A stretch of DNA of 64,000 bases from Salinisphaera shabanensis E1L3A (GCF_000215955.2 NZ_AFNV02000012.1:62001-126000), one strand, 5' to 3'. Shown: positions 26,815-36,560, counted from the stretch's first letter. Numbers and translations: made by a program. Notes: generated by a model from the sequence alone, not told the origin.

Positions 26815-26952
26815 ATCTTCCCCCAGACAAAGACTCGGTGCAGGCAGCACGCATGAGCTTGACCGCACCCTAGCAGCTGCATGCCGTATGCAACCGCTTC
26901 TCCGACCAAAGTTGAGTCACGCGCCGATACGGTGGATCCGCCGCGGCCAGGT

Positions 26953-28227
26953 TCAGTCCACAGGATGGCCCCAGATCGTCTGAGCGAACGGCTCGACCGT
27001 CACGATCTCGCCGGCCGGCACGTCGTTCTGCGCAGCAGGCAGCACGATGAAACAGTCCGCCGTGCTCATCGAACGCATCACACCCGAACCCTGGTGATCG
27101 ATCGGATCAACGGCCAGCCGGCCGCTATCGGTTGTCACCAGCCGTGCGCGCAGGAAGTTCTCGCGGCCCGGGCTTTTGCGCAAATCGGCCAGCGTGGGCA
27201 GGTCCAGGCGTACAGGCGCCGCCGGATGCCCGCCTGCCATGCGTACCAACGCCGGGCGCACCAACTGAATGAAGGTGACTGCGGTGGATACCGGATTGCC
27301 TGGCAGGCCGAAAAAGCGTGCATTGCCCAGCATACCGAAGGCCAACGGCTTGCCTGGTTTGATGGCGACCCGCCAGAAGTCCACCGATCCTTGTTCACCC
27401 AGAACATCCAGCACGAAATCGGCTGCGCCGACCGATACGCCGCCGCTGGTCACGACCGCATCGTAGGCGGCGGCTTTCTCGAATGCCGCCCGCAGCGCCT
27501 CGGGCGAATCACCCACCACGCCCAGATCGATGCCTTCCATACCCAGCTCACTGAGTAGCGCGGCCAAACCGTGGCGATTGCTGTCGTAGATTTCGCCCGG
27601 CTCGATCGGCCCGTCGATCGGGCGCAGTTCGTCGCCGGTCGAAAAGAAAGCAACCCGCGGCCGGCGCACGACGCAAACCTCACTCACACCGACCGACGCC
27701 AGGACCGCGATATCGGACGGGCGCAGATAAGAACCGGCGGCCAGCACCGTGGCGCCCGCGGCAATATCCTCGCCCGCTGCACGAATATTGCTGCCGGGCT
27801 TCGGCCGCTGCGCCACCACCAGTCGATCGCCCTCGGCATGCGTGTTTTCCTGCATTACCACCGTGTCCACGCCGGCAGGCACCACGGCGCCGGTCATGAT
27901 GCGTATACACTGGCCAGTGCCGAGCGAACCGGTATAGGGATGTCCGGCCATACTCTCGCCGACGATCTCCAGCGCGCCGCCGTCTTCCGCCATGTCCGCA
28001 GCGGCATAGCCGTAGCCGTCCATCGACGAGTTGTCCGCGCCTGGCACATCGATATCCGAGACGACCTTTTCTGCGAGTACGCGGTGCAAAGCCGTCCGTA
28101 ACGGCACGCGTTCATGCTCGCGAATCGGCGTCATCGTGTCGACGATCCGCGCGCGTGCCTGTTCGAGCGGCATGGGTTTGTCTTTTGGCGTCGGACGAAA
28201 ATCCGACGGTTCGGAGGGTTGCGGCAT
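26953..28227 (-). CDS. moeA: Molybdopterin molybdenumtransferase MoeA
   Basis: A 424-residue cytosolic enzyme that inserts molybdate into adenylated molybdopterin to give Moco. Visible signatures are PGADNSSMDGYGYAAADM at about 63-80, the GAVVPAGVDTVVMQE segment, STGDEL, and the MPT-binding TSGGVSVGAADFV and GLPGNPVSTAVTF. Length is usual for MoeA. It is followed by intergenic DNA before the OFA gene and lies 36 nt downstream of mobA, so mobA-moeA are probably one operon that supplies cofactor for the neighbouring formate dehydrogenase. Confidence 0.95.
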   Translation of the reverse strand: MPQPSEPSDFRPTPKDKPMPLEQARARIVDTMTPIREHERVPLRTALHRVLAEKVVSDIDVPGADNSSMDGYGYAAADMAEDGGALEIVGESMAGHPYTGSLGTGQCIRIMTGAVVPAGVDTVVMQENTHAEGDRLVVAQRPKPGSNIRAAGEDIAAGATVLAAGSYLRPSDIAVLASVGVSEVCVVRRPRVAFFSTGDELRPIDGPIEPGEIYDSNRHGLAALLSELGMEGIDLGVVGDSPEALRAAFEKAAAYDAVVTSGGVSVGAADFVLDVLGEQGSVDFWRVAIKPGKPLAFGMLGNARFFGLPGNPVSTAVTFIQLVRPALVRMAGGHPAAPVRLDLPTLADLRKSPGRENFLRARLVTTDSGRLAVDPIDHQGSGVMRSMSTADCFIVLPAAQNDVPAGEIVTVEPFAQTIWGHPVD

Positions 28228-28263
28228 CGAATAAGTCTCGGCAGTAAAACGAAGCGACGGCGC

Positions 28264-28851
28264 TTAGCGTGTGCTTGACCACGCCTGCACATCACGCGGG
28301 GCGTTGATATTGGCAAACGTGCTCGCCTCGGGCCAATCCACTTCGCGAACGGTTAGACCGCCCTGCCAATCGGTCACACGTGCCATGCCGGCCGCAAGCG
28401 CTGCCTCGAGCGAGGCCAGAACGCGCGTATGCATCAGCGCATGTAACGGCTGGCGGCGCTGCCCGGCACGCGCGCAGACCAGGTCGATATCGGGCGTCAT
28501 GGCCGCGGCAAGGCGCACCCCGAGATCACGCGGCAGTGCCGGCGTATCCACCGGCACAACCAGAAGATAAGGCGTTGGCGCCGCGCGCAGAAGACTGGCC
28601 AGGCCCATCAACGGGCCGGCATAGCCCGGTTCGCGATCGACAACAACTTCATGACCGAATGTGCGATAGCGCGCCAGCGAACGGTTGGCGCTAATCAGCA
28701 GATGACCCACCTGGGGTTGGAGACGCGCTAGGGTGTGCTCGATCAACGCCCGACCATCAACCCGATACCAGCCTTTGTCTAAGCCGCCGAGCCGCCGCGC
28801 GGCGCCACCGGCCAGAACGCCGGCCGTAATCTGGCTGCTGTCAATTTCCAT
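28264..28851 (-). CDS. mobA: Molybdenum cofactor guanylyltransferase MobA
   Basis: A 195-residue enzyme that adds GMP to Moco to form the guanine dinucleotide cofactor used by the DMSO-reductase family, including formate dehydrogenase. The GTP-binding loop AGGAARRLGGLDKGW (with the conserved Gly-Arg/Lys pattern LAGGxxxRxGGxDK) is at 14-30, then ISANR, DREPGYAGPLMGL and VPVDTPALP, all as in MobA. The ATG at 28851 is used; an upstream start adds 30 residues unlike the family. C-terminus NINAPRD is typical. First gene of mobA-moeA. Confidence 0.95.
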   Translation of the reverse strand: MEIDSSQITAGVLAGGAARRLGGLDKGWYRVDGRALIEHTLARLQPQVGHLLISANRSLARYRTFGHEVVVDREPGYAGPLMGLASLLRAAPTPYLLVVPVDTPALPRDLGVRLAAAMTPDIDLVCARAGQRRQPLHALMHTRVLASLEAALAAGMARVTDWQGGLTVREVDWPEASTFANINAPRDVQAWSSTR

Positions 28852-28964
28852 CGTCGTGATTCTGGGCCGGCACGCACGACGAGGCAACGAACTGGGCGTT
28901 CGCTTGTATACGTGTGTGCCACGGTATGATCGCGAAGGCACCCATCAAAGGACACCTTCTGCCC

Positions 28965-29717
28965 ATGCGACGCAGACTTATCAGCTTCATTGCCAGCGGC
29001 GCTCTGGCCGCCGCCGCGACGACCGCCGGCGCGCAGAGCCTGGGCGATCGCTTCAAGCAATTCGTGGGCGGCCTCGACGGCGGCGACGCCAGCGCACAAC
29101 AACTGCCCGAAAGCGAAGTGGTAAGCGGCCTGCGTTCAGCCCTGGCCGACGGCGCCTCGGCGGCCGTCACGCAGCTCGGCCAGACCGACGGTTTCTGGGG
29201 CAACGCCGCCCGGCGCATCCCGCTGCCCGGCTGGATGGGCCAGGCTTCGTCGGCTCTGCGTGGCGCCGGTTTTGGCGATCAGCTGGACAGTTTTCAGCTG
29301 TCGATGAACCGAGCCGCCGAACAGGCAACGGCCGAGGCCGGCCCGATCGTGCGCGAAACCATCAACAACATGAGCGTTCGCGATGCCTACGACATCCTTC
29401 AAGGGTCGGACACAGCCGCTACCGAGTATCTGCGCAAGCAGGCCGGCGACGATCTCGCCGCCAAGTTCGAGCCGATCATCACCAACACGACGGCGCAGTC
29501 ACAGGCGGTATCACGCTACGAAGCACTTACCTCGAGAGCCAAGCCCATGCTGGCATTCGTGCCGGGCATGAATCTGGACGTCAACGACTATGTCACCCAG
29601 CAGGCCCTGGACGGGCTGTTCGCAGTGATCGGTCAGCAGGAACAAAAGATTCGCGCCAATCCGGCCGCCGCCGGTAGCGCCATCGCCAAGAAAGTGTTTT
29701 CGACCGTCTCCCGATAG
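28965..29717 (+). CDS. DUF4197 periplasmic protein
   Basis: A 250-residue exported protein with a Sec signal peptide (residues 1-24, cleavage after TAGA). The mature part is helix-rich and matches DUF4197, whose members have no known role: GLRSALADGASAAVTQLG, the ANRAAE-like MNRAAEQATAEAGPI and MSVRDAYDILQGSDTAATEYLR are the typical blocks. The ATG at 28965 starts just before MRRRLISFIASG. It diverges from mobA-moeA and converges on the HNH endonuclease gene. Family members are usually solitary, and the neighbourhood says nothing about function. Confidence 0.8.
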   Translation: MRRRLISFIASGALAAAATTAGAQSLGDRFKQFVGGLDGGDASAQQLPESEVVSGLRSALADGASAAVTQLGQTDGFWGNAARRIPLPGWMGQASSALRGAGFGDQLDSFQLSMNRAAEQATAEAGPIVRETINNMSVRDAYDILQGSDTAATEYLRKQAGDDLAAKFEPIITNTTAQSQAVSRYEALTSRAKPMLAFVPGMNLDVNDYVTQQALDGLFAVIGQQEQKIRANPAAAGSAIAKKVFSTVSR

Positions 29718-29719
29718 CG

Positions 29720-30295
29720 CTAAGCGTCGAAACGCGCGCTGCGCTTGGGCGCTAGGCGTTCGAGAAAGGCTTGCTGATCGGCCAGGATACGGCGGTTCGC
29801 AAGAATCAGCCATTCTGCGAGATTGGGCTCATAAGGCAACGCGAGCAGCGTCATGCCGGCTTGTTCCGGGGTGCGGTCGTCCTTGAACCGATTGCAGCCT
29901 TCGCAGGTCGACACGACGTTCGTCCAGGCATGTTCGCCGCCCTTGGAACGCGGCATCACATGCTCGATCTGCATCTGCGAGAAACTCAAGCGGGTACCGC
30001 AGTACAGGCACAGGCCGCCATCGCGGTGAAACAACTCACGCCGCGTCAGCGCCGGCACCAGATTACGGGCAAAACGATGCGAACGATCGCGGACCGCGAT
30101 AATGGAATCGATCTCGATCTGGCTGCGCAGGCCGGTCGAACGCGAGCGCCCGCCGCGCAGACAAATCTTTTCGCTGCCCGCCTCCCAGGCGATCTTGTCG
30201 GTAAAGTACAGGCTGACCGCTTCGCGCCAGTCCACCCATTCCACGGGCAGGCCGCCGGCATCCAGTTTAAGTATGCGTGGAATCGTTGCTGCCAC
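29720..30295 (-). CDS. HNH endonuclease family protein
   Basis: A 191-residue protein with a zinc-stabilised HNH nuclease domain in the middle: CLYCG (Cys96, Cys99), the catalytic IEHVMPRSKGG with Glu111-His112, TNVVSTCEGCN with Asn126, Cys131 and Cys134. This is the conserved HNH protein found as a single chromosomal gene in many Proteobacteria, with the N-terminal block WVDWREAVSLYFTDKIAWE. It is not flanked by an intron, integrase or methyltransferase, so it is unlikely to be a homing or restriction enzyme. Substrate and purpose unknown. Confidence 0.88.
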   Translation of the reverse strand: MAATIPRILKLDAGGLPVEWVDWREAVSLYFTDKIAWEAGSEKICLRGGRSRSTGLRSQIEIDSIIAVRDRSHRFARNLVPALTRRELFHRDGGLCLYCGTRLSFSQMQIEHVMPRSKGGEHAWTNVVSTCEGCNRFKDDRTPEQAGMTLLALPYEPNLAEWLILANRRILADQQAFLERLAPKRSARFDA

Positions 30296-30506
30296 GACGC
30301 CTCATCCTCTATTGCGACCGCGCCATCGGGCCACGGCACCGGCCGGTCGGTTTATCGGCTAGCCTCACACGGCGATATGACCGTATGTTGACGCGCATGA
30401 ACCTTGTTTTACCGGATATTTATGATAGCGCGCAACGCCCTGCGCGCCCGGCTATTCATAACCATACCGCCGCACTCACAACGCCGATGCGACCCGGCCG
30501 CCGCGC

Positions 30507-31712
30507 ATGGCTCGACCGATGAGTCGGCGTAGCGCACTTCTGCTTGCCGGCGTTGTCCTGCTGACCCTGTTGTGGCTGTTTTTCGGCTATCGATCAGGCG
30601 GCGACTTGAGGCCAAGCGAAGCCGCGGCCGGGCGGGTAGCGGTCGAAACACGCCCCGCCGAGCGCCGCTCGATCACCGACATACGCGAGTTTTCGGGCAC
30701 GCTCGAGGCCAGCGCCACGCTGACCGTCGCCCCTAAAGTGGGCGGGCAGATCGCTTCTATTGCGGCCGATATCGGCGACCCCGTGCAAAGCGGCGATGCA
30801 CTCGTCCGACTCGACGACCAGGAATACCGGCAAGCGCTGGCCGAGGCCGAGGCGCAACTACAGGTGGCGCGCGCCCAGTACGAACAGGCGCGCAGCGATG
30901 CCCGCACCGCCGAGCGCACGCTCGGGCGAGTGCGCTCGCTCAACGACAAGGGCATTGCCGCGACCGCCGAACTGGACAGCGCCGAGGCCGATGCCGGCAA
31001 CGCCAAGGCTGCCGCCACAGTCGCCCGGGCGACGATTGCGCAGGCCGAGGCCCAGGTCGAGACTGCGCGTATCCGGCTGGGCTATACCGATATCCGCGCG
31101 CACTGGACGAACGACGAACAGCCGCGCCAGATTGGCGAGCGCATGGTCGAGCCCGGCGATACGGTAGCGGCCAATACGCCCCTGCTGCGTATCGTGGCCG
31201 TGCGCCCGCTCACGGCCGTGATTCAGGTACCGGAAGCGCTTTATCCGATACTCGAGGTCGGCCAGTCTGCACAGCTGCGTATTGCCGGCGCGCAAACGGC
31301 GAACTTCGAGGCCGAGATCGCGCGCATCGCGCCGGTGTTTGACCCGGAAACCCGGCGGGCACGCGTCGAGCTGACGGTGCCCAACGATGACGGCCGGCTT
31401 GCCCCCGGCATGTTCGTGCAGGTCGGCCTGGTCGCCGATCGGATGCCATCGGCACTCGTGGTGCCACGCGCAGCCTTGGTACGCCGCGACGGTCGAGAAG
31501 GCGTTTTCGTCGTCGATACGACAGCGAACGTCGCCCATTTTGTTGCCGTGGACGTGGCATTTACGCAGGGTGATGACGCCGCGCTGCGCGCGCCTGACAC
31601 ACTCGACGGGCCGCTGGTCACGCTCGGCCAGGCCCAGCTCGAAGACGGCATCGGCGTGGCCGTGGACGACGACGCGGCCCGTTCCGCCGATAGCGCGACC
31701 GACGGCGCATGA
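30507..31712 (+). CDS. RND efflux periplasmic adaptor (membrane fusion protein)
   Basis: A 401-residue periplasmic adaptor of a tripartite RND pump. It has an N-terminal membrane anchor (LLLAGVVLLTLLWLFFGY), a lipoyl/barrel-sandwich half motif TLEASATLTVAPKVGGQI near 66-83, an Ala/Glu-rich coiled-coil hairpin (about 105-180), and a C-terminal beta-barrel domain ending near residue 370. It links the inner-membrane transporter to the outer-membrane channel. It overlaps the transporter gene by 4 nt. Two starts are possible (MARPMSRRS); the second, MSRRS, is as plausible. No regulator gene lies next to it. Confidence 0.9.
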   Translation: MARPMSRRSALLLAGVVLLTLLWLFFGYRSGGDLRPSEAAAGRVAVETRPAERRSITDIREFSGTLEASATLTVAPKVGGQIASIAADIGDPVQSGDALVRLDDQEYRQALAEAEAQLQVARAQYEQARSDARTAERTLGRVRSLNDKGIAATAELDSAEADAGNAKAAATVARATIAQAEAQVETARIRLGYTDIRAHWTNDEQPRQIGERMVEPGDTVAANTPLLRIVAVRPLTAVIQVPEALYPILEVGQSAQLRIAGAQTANFEAEIARIAPVFDPETRRARVELTVPNDDGRLAPGMFVQVGLVADRMPSALVVPRAALVRRDGREGVFVVDTTANVAHFVAVDVAFTQGDDAALRAPDTLDGPLVTLGQAQLEDGIGVAVDDDAARSADSATDGA

Positions 31713-34700
31713 TGAGCCTGCCGGCATTTTCGGTCGCGCGCCCGGTCGCGACCTCCATGATCATGGCGATCGCGCTGTTGCTCGGCGCGGTCGGCTTGAG
31801 CCGGCTGCCGGTCGATCTGCTGCCCAGTATCGAAACACCCTCGCTCACGATCTCGGTCGATTACGAAAACGCCGCGCCCGAGACCATGGAAGAACTGGTC
31901 ACCCGCCGCGTGGAACAGGCGGTCGCAGCCACGCCGGGCCTGGAAGAGATGGAATCCACCTCGGTGGAAGGCACGGCCGACGTGACCTTGCGTTTCGGCT
32001 GGGACGTGGATATCGATGCCGCGGCCAACGATGTGCGCGACCGGTTGTTTTCCGAACTCGACGAATTGCCGGAAAACGCCAGCCGTCCGCGCCTGCGCAA
32101 GTTCGATACGGCCGATCTGCCGCTGATGGGCCTCGGCCTGGCCAGCAGTATCGATCCCATCGAACTGCGCCGGCTCATCGACAATCAGCTCTCCTATCGG
32201 CTGCAGCAAATTCCAGGGGTGGCCGCCGTCGATATCTGGGGCGAGCCCGAGCGCGAGATTCAGATCAATCTGGATATCGACCGGGTGCGCTCGCTAAATC
32301 TATCACTCACCGATATCCGCGATACGCTGGCCGCGGCCAATCGTAATCTGCCGGCCGGTTCGATCGAAATCGGCAACCAGGAACTGGTGCTGCGCACGCC
32401 CGGGCGGTTTTCCGATCTCGACGATCTGCGTCGTGCGGTGGTGCTCGTACGGGACGGCACCCCGATCACGCTCGGCGAACTGGCCACCGTACGCGATACC
32501 CAGCAGCGCGCCGACCGACTGGTACGGATCGGTGGCGAGCGCGGCGTGCGCATGGGCGTACGCAAGCAATCCGGCGCGAATACGGTCGAAGTGGCCGAGC
32601 GCGTGACCCGCGAAGTGGCCGAACTCAATCGTGAGTTCCCGCAGGTACGCATCACCCCATTTTTCAACACGGCCGACTATATCAACCGCTCGATCGCCAA
32701 CGTGTCGCGCGCGCTTTTATACGGAAGCGTGCTGGCATTCGTGGTGCTGCTCGTTTTTCTGGGCCATTTACGCGCCGCGGCCGCGGTATCGGTCGCCATT
32801 CCCGTATCGCTGGTTGCCACGTTCGCGCTCATGTACGGCTTTGGCTACACCATCAATCTGATGACCCTCGGCGGCCTGGCGTTGGGCGTGGGCCTGATGG
32901 TGGATTCCGCCATCGTGGTGTTGGAAAACATCCAGCGCCGACGCATGGAGCTGGGCGAATCCGATCATGTGTCGGCAGTGGCCGGCAGTAACGAAATCGT
33001 CGGCCCGATCGTGGCCAGCACGTTGACCACGCTGGCGATCTTCATACCGATGCTGTTCGCGCGTGAGCTCACCGGCCAACTGTTTCGAGAGCTGGCCATC
33101 GTGGTGGCCCTCGCCCTGGCCTGCTCGCTGGTGGTGGCACTCACCATCATGCCCATGCTCACCGCACGTTTCGTGGGCACACGCCGCGCGCCGCAAGGCG
33201 CGACGATGCGCCGTTTAGCGACCACCGGCGCCCAGGTATACGACCGCGTGGATACGAGCTATCGCCGCCTGCTCGAACGCGCACTCGCCGCGCCCCGGCG
33301 CGTGATCGCCGCGGCCGTGGTCGCAACGCTGCTGGCGCTGATCGGCTTCACCCAACTGGGAACCGAATTCATGCCGGCCACCGACGAAGGCGAGGTACGC
33401 GTGGGCCTGGAAATGCCGCCCGGTACACGGCTGGAACTCATGGATGACCAGGCGCGTAAGGCGGAAGCAGTGGTACGCCGTATCGTGCCGGAGGCCGTGT
33501 CCGTGGTCACGACCGTGGGCAGCGGCGGCTATCGCGCCGATGCGGGCGCGGAAGCGGATATTCGTATCGAACTGCCGTCAGCCGGTGCACGAGCGCGCAC
33601 CAGTCAGCAGGTCGCCGCCGATCTGCGCGCCGCTATCGGCAACCTCGCTGAAACCGAGGTGCGCGTGCGGGTACGCCAGCCGTTCTTTTTCCGCATGCTG
33701 GATGTCGGTAGCGCCGACGAAAGCCTGGAAATCGAGATTCGCGGCTATGATTTCGGCGTGCTGCAAGGCTTATCCAAGCGTATTCAGCAACGTATCGCGA
33801 GTGTTGACGGCATTACCGATCTGCGCGCCTCGCGCGAAGGCACCGCCCCCCAGCGCGACGTGATCATCGACCGCGCGGCGGCGGCCGATCGCGGTGTGAC
33901 CGTCGAAGCCATCGGCCAGACCGTGGAAACTGCGATCGCCGGTACCAATGCCGGTTACTTTCTCGACGACGGCGACGAGGTGCGCGTACGCGTGCAACTG
34001 GACAACCCCAGGCAAGTCACACCCGATCAGATACTGGACCTGCCCGTGCCCGCCGGCGACGATCGACGCGTGCGCCTGGGTGATGTCGCCCGGATTGTGC
34101 AAGCCACGGGGCCGATCGAAATCGATCGCCGCAACCAGCAACGCCTGGTGAGCGTGAACGCCAATATCGCCGGCCGCGACCTCGGCTCTGTGGTCGAAGA
34201 CGTACAGGCCACGCTCGACGATATCGCCATTCCGGCGAACTACGACGTGCAGCTCGTGGGCGAATACGAAGCCCAACAGGCCGCGTTTCGCGAGATCGGC
34301 GTGAACGTCGCGCTCGCCCTGCTGCTGGTCTATATGGTCATGGCCTGTCTGTACGAATCGCTGATCGATCCGCTGATCGTGATGGTCACCGTGCCGCTGG
34401 CGCTGATCGGCGTGGTCGCCACGCTCATACTCACGGATACCACGCTGAATTCGCAGTCGTTGCTGGGTTGTCTGATGCTTATCGGTATCGTGGTCAACAA
34501 TGCGATTCTTATCGTCGATCAGGCCAATTTGCTTCAGCACGAAGGCATGAGCGCCACCGATGCCGTACGCGAGGCCGGGCGACGCCGGCTGCGTCCGATT
34601 CTGATGACCGCCGCGACTACTATATTCGCGCTCGTGCCGCTGGCGATCGGCCTGGGCGAAGGCTCGGAATCGCAGGCGCCGCTGGCGCGCGCAGTCGTCG

Positions 34701-34801
34701 GCGGCATGACCACGGCCACGCTGATCACGCTGATCGTGATTCCGGTGGTCTATACCGGCGTGCATCGGGCCTGGCCAAACCGTGGCGGCACACCGGCATG
34801 A
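31709..34801 (+). CDS. RND multidrug efflux transporter, HAE1/AcrB type
   Basis: A 1030-residue proton-driven inner-membrane pump, full length for the family, with 12 membrane helices and two large periplasmic loops. N-terminal SVARPVATSMIMAIALLLG and the loop start LPSIETPSLTISVDYENAAPETMEELVT are typical. The proton-relay in helix 4 reads GLMVDSAIVVLENI, keeping the first Asp of the AcrB VDD pair but with Ser in place of the second, as in several non-AcrB HAE pumps. Helix 10-11 contain GCLMLIGIVVNNAILIVD. Substrates cannot be predicted from sequence. Translationally coupled to the adaptor and channel genes. Confidence 0.92.
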   Translation: MMSLPAFSVARPVATSMIMAIALLLGAVGLSRLPVDLLPSIETPSLTISVDYENAAPETMEELVTRRVEQAVAATPGLEEMESTSVEGTADVTLRFGWDVDIDAAANDVRDRLFSELDELPENASRPRLRKFDTADLPLMGLGLASSIDPIELRRLIDNQLSYRLQQIPGVAAVDIWGEPEREIQINLDIDRVRSLNLSLTDIRDTLAAANRNLPAGSIEIGNQELVLRTPGRFSDLDDLRRAVVLVRDGTPITLGELATVRDTQQRADRLVRIGGERGVRMGVRKQSGANTVEVAERVTREVAELNREFPQVRITPFFNTADYINRSIANVSRALLYGSVLAFVVLLVFLGHLRAAAAVSVAIPVSLVATFALMYGFGYTINLMTLGGLALGVGLMVDSAIVVLENIQRRRMELGESDHVSAVAGSNEIVGPIVASTLTTLAIFIPMLFARELTGQLFRELAIVVALALACSLVVALTIMPMLTARFVGTRRAPQGATMRRLATTGAQVYDRVDTSYRRLLERALAAPRRVIAAAVVATLLALIGFTQLGTEFMPATDEGEVRVGLEMPPGTRLELMDDQARKAEAVVRRIVPEAVSVVTTVGSGGYRADAGAEADIRIELPSAGARARTSQQVAADLRAAIGNLAETEVRVRVRQPFFFRMLDVGSADESLEIEIRGYDFGVLQGLSKRIQQRIASVDGITDLRASREGTAPQRDVIIDRAAAADRGVTVEAIGQTVETAIAGTNAGYFLDDGDEVRVRVQLDNPRQVTPDQILDLPVPAGDDRRVRLGDVARIVQATGPIEIDRRNQQRLVSVNANIAGRDLGSVVEDVQATLDDIAIPANYDVQLVGEYEAQQAAFREIGVNVALALLLVYMVMACLYESLIDPLIVMVTVPLALIGVVATLILTDTTLNSQSLLGCLMLIGIVVNNAILIVDQANLLQHEGMSATDAVREAGRRRLRPILMTAATTIFALVPLAIGLGEGSESQAPLARAVVGGMTTATLITLIVIPVVYTGVHRAWPNRGGTPA

Positions 34802-36432
34802 TCAAGACACGGCGATCGCGATGGACGGCCCTCGCACTGCTGGCCTGTACCGCGCCGGCCAGCGCCTTGCTCAACCCACAAGCGCTTGTGTGGCCGGAAA
34901 AACCGCTACCCGGTCAGGCTAACGCCGAGCACAGCACGCCGGCGCAACCCGTGCGGACCAACGACGATCTCGCCGCGCTCGGCGCGCTCGGCGCGCGCAA
35001 CCGGCTCGAACTAAGCGTGGAAGAGGCCGTGGCGATGGCGGTCGAACACAATCCGTCACTGAGCGCACAACGTCTGCAACCCTTGATCGCCGGTACGTTC
35101 GCGGCGGTCGAACGCGCCGTGTTCGATCCAAGCGTGTTCGCGCGTATCGAAACGTCGCGCGAAGTCGCCCAGCGCGTGTCCGAGGATATTCAACAGAACT
35201 TCGATGTACGCAATGACGGCGAAGCGGCCCGCGCCGGTATCCGCCAAACCCTGCCGACCGGCACCGAACTCGAACTCAGCCTCGAACAGGACCTGAGCGA
35301 ATCCAACCGCTCGCCGCGCCAGGCGAGCACGCGCGTCGGCCTCACGCTCACTCAGGCTCTGCTCAGCGGTTTTGGTATGTCCAGCAACCTCGTGGCGCTG
35401 CGCCAAGCGCGTGCGGATACGCTGGCCTCGGCCTACGAACTGCGGGGCTTCATCATCTCGCTCGTGGCCGATGTCGAAACCACCTACTGGGATTATCTCG
35501 GCGCACGCCGACGTATCGAAATTCTCGAAAACGCGCTCGACGTGGCCGAACGACAATCCGATGAAGCCCGACTGCGTATCGAAGCGGGCACGGTCGCGCG
35601 TGTCGAACAGGCCGCATTCGCTGCCGAAGCCGCACGGCGCCGCCAGGACCTGATTGACGGCCGCGCCGAAGCAGCGCGTTTGCGTATTCGGCTGCTGCAA
35701 TTGATCAGCGCGCCCGATACGTTGCATTACGAGCGCGCCATCGAGCCCTCGACCGAGGTCGTCACCGATGCCACGCCGCTCGATCTTCCGGCCGACTACG
35801 CAGCCCTCGCCGAACAACGCCGGCCGGAGCTCAACCAGGCCCGCCTCGATGTCGCACGTAACGAACTGGAAGTGGTCGCGACACGCAACGGTCTGTTGCC
35901 GCGCCTGGATCTGTTCGTCACCCTCGGCCAGACCGGTTTCGCCCGCAATTATGGCGGCGCCTATGAAAATCTGGACGGCGGCGACACCTACGATCTATCC
36001 GGCGCGCTGGAATTCGAATATCCGCTGGGCAATCGCGCCGGTCGTGCGCTCGAGCAGCGCGCCAAGGCAAGCGTACGCCAGGCCCGTGCCAGTCTCGACA
36101 ATCTGGAACGCGTGATCGAGGCCGAGGTGCGCTATGCACTCATCGAGGCCGAACGCGCATCAGCGCAGATCGAAGCCAGTGCCGCCACGGTACGCCTGCA
36201 ACGCGAAACCCTGGAAGCCGAACAGGCGCGCTTCGACGTCGGGCGCTCGACCGGGCTGCTCGTCGCGCAGGCACAACGCGACCTGCTCGCCGCCGAGCTC
36301 GATCGTATTGATTCCTTCATCGCCTATCGCCAGGCCTTGATCGACTTGCATGTGGCCGACGGCAGTCTGCTCACGCGCCGGCTATTGGACGCGCCCGGCG
36401 AGCTGCCGCCGACCCTGCCCTGGCGCGACTGA
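34798..36432 (+). CDS. Outer-membrane efflux channel (TolC family)
   Basis: A 544-residue protein with a Sec signal peptide (about residues 1-21, ending ASA) and two repeats rich in Ala, Glu and Arg helices, as in TolC/OprM-type channels: the LSVEEAVAMAVEHNPSL motif begins the first repeat and DLPADYAALAEQRRPELNQARLDVARNELEV the second (about residues 320-355). It forms the exit duct for the RND pump. No lipobox cysteine is evident, so it is closer to TolC than to lipidated OprM. It begins with ATGA overlapping the pump stop by 4 nt. Confidence 0.88.
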   Translation: MIKTRRSRWTALALLACTAPASALLNPQALVWPEKPLPGQANAEHSTPAQPVRTNDDLAALGALGARNRLELSVEEAVAMAVEHNPSLSAQRLQPLIAGTFAAVERAVFDPSVFARIETSREVAQRVSEDIQQNFDVRNDGEAARAGIRQTLPTGTELELSLEQDLSESNRSPRQASTRVGLTLTQALLSGFGMSSNLVALRQARADTLASAYELRGFIISLVADVETTYWDYLGARRRIEILENALDVAERQSDEARLRIEAGTVARVEQAAFAAEAARRRQDLIDGRAEAARLRIRLLQLISAPDTLHYERAIEPSTEVVTDATPLDLPADYAALAEQRRPELNQARLDVARNELEVVATRNGLLPRLDLFVTLGQTGFARNYGGAYENLDGGDTYDLSGALEFEYPLGNRAGRALEQRAKASVRQARASLDNLERVIEAEVRYALIEAERASAQIEASAATVRLQRETLEAEQARFDVGRSTGLLVAQAQRDLLAAELDRIDSFIAYRQALIDLHVADGSLLTRRLLDAPGELPPTLPWRD

Positions 36433-36472
36433 CCCGCGCGTCGGCTTTGTTCGTGTAACGGACCGGAAAGGC

Positions 36473-36499
36473 AAAAGAAAAAGCGCTGGCGACCGATAG
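36473..36499 (+). promoter_or_regulatory. Possible sigma-28 (FliA) promoter of the chemoreceptor gene
   Basis: AAAAGAAA, 11 nt, then ACCGATAG resembles the FliA consensus TAAAGTTT-N11-GCCGATAA, matching AAAG and CCGATA. It lies about 62 nt before the receptor start, where a flagellar-class promoter would be expected. Confidence 0.4.
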
Positions 36500-36560
36500 T
36501 AGTCAAACACTAGGATTCGCCGCTCACCCGCGGCGATGGTTTGATCTTCGCGAGCGTGTG

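Noticed and set aside
29720-30295. HNH nuclease as a sign of a mobile element or restriction system
   Set aside because: There is no integrase, methyltransferase, intron or repeat beside it. The protein belongs to a widespread chromosomal family.
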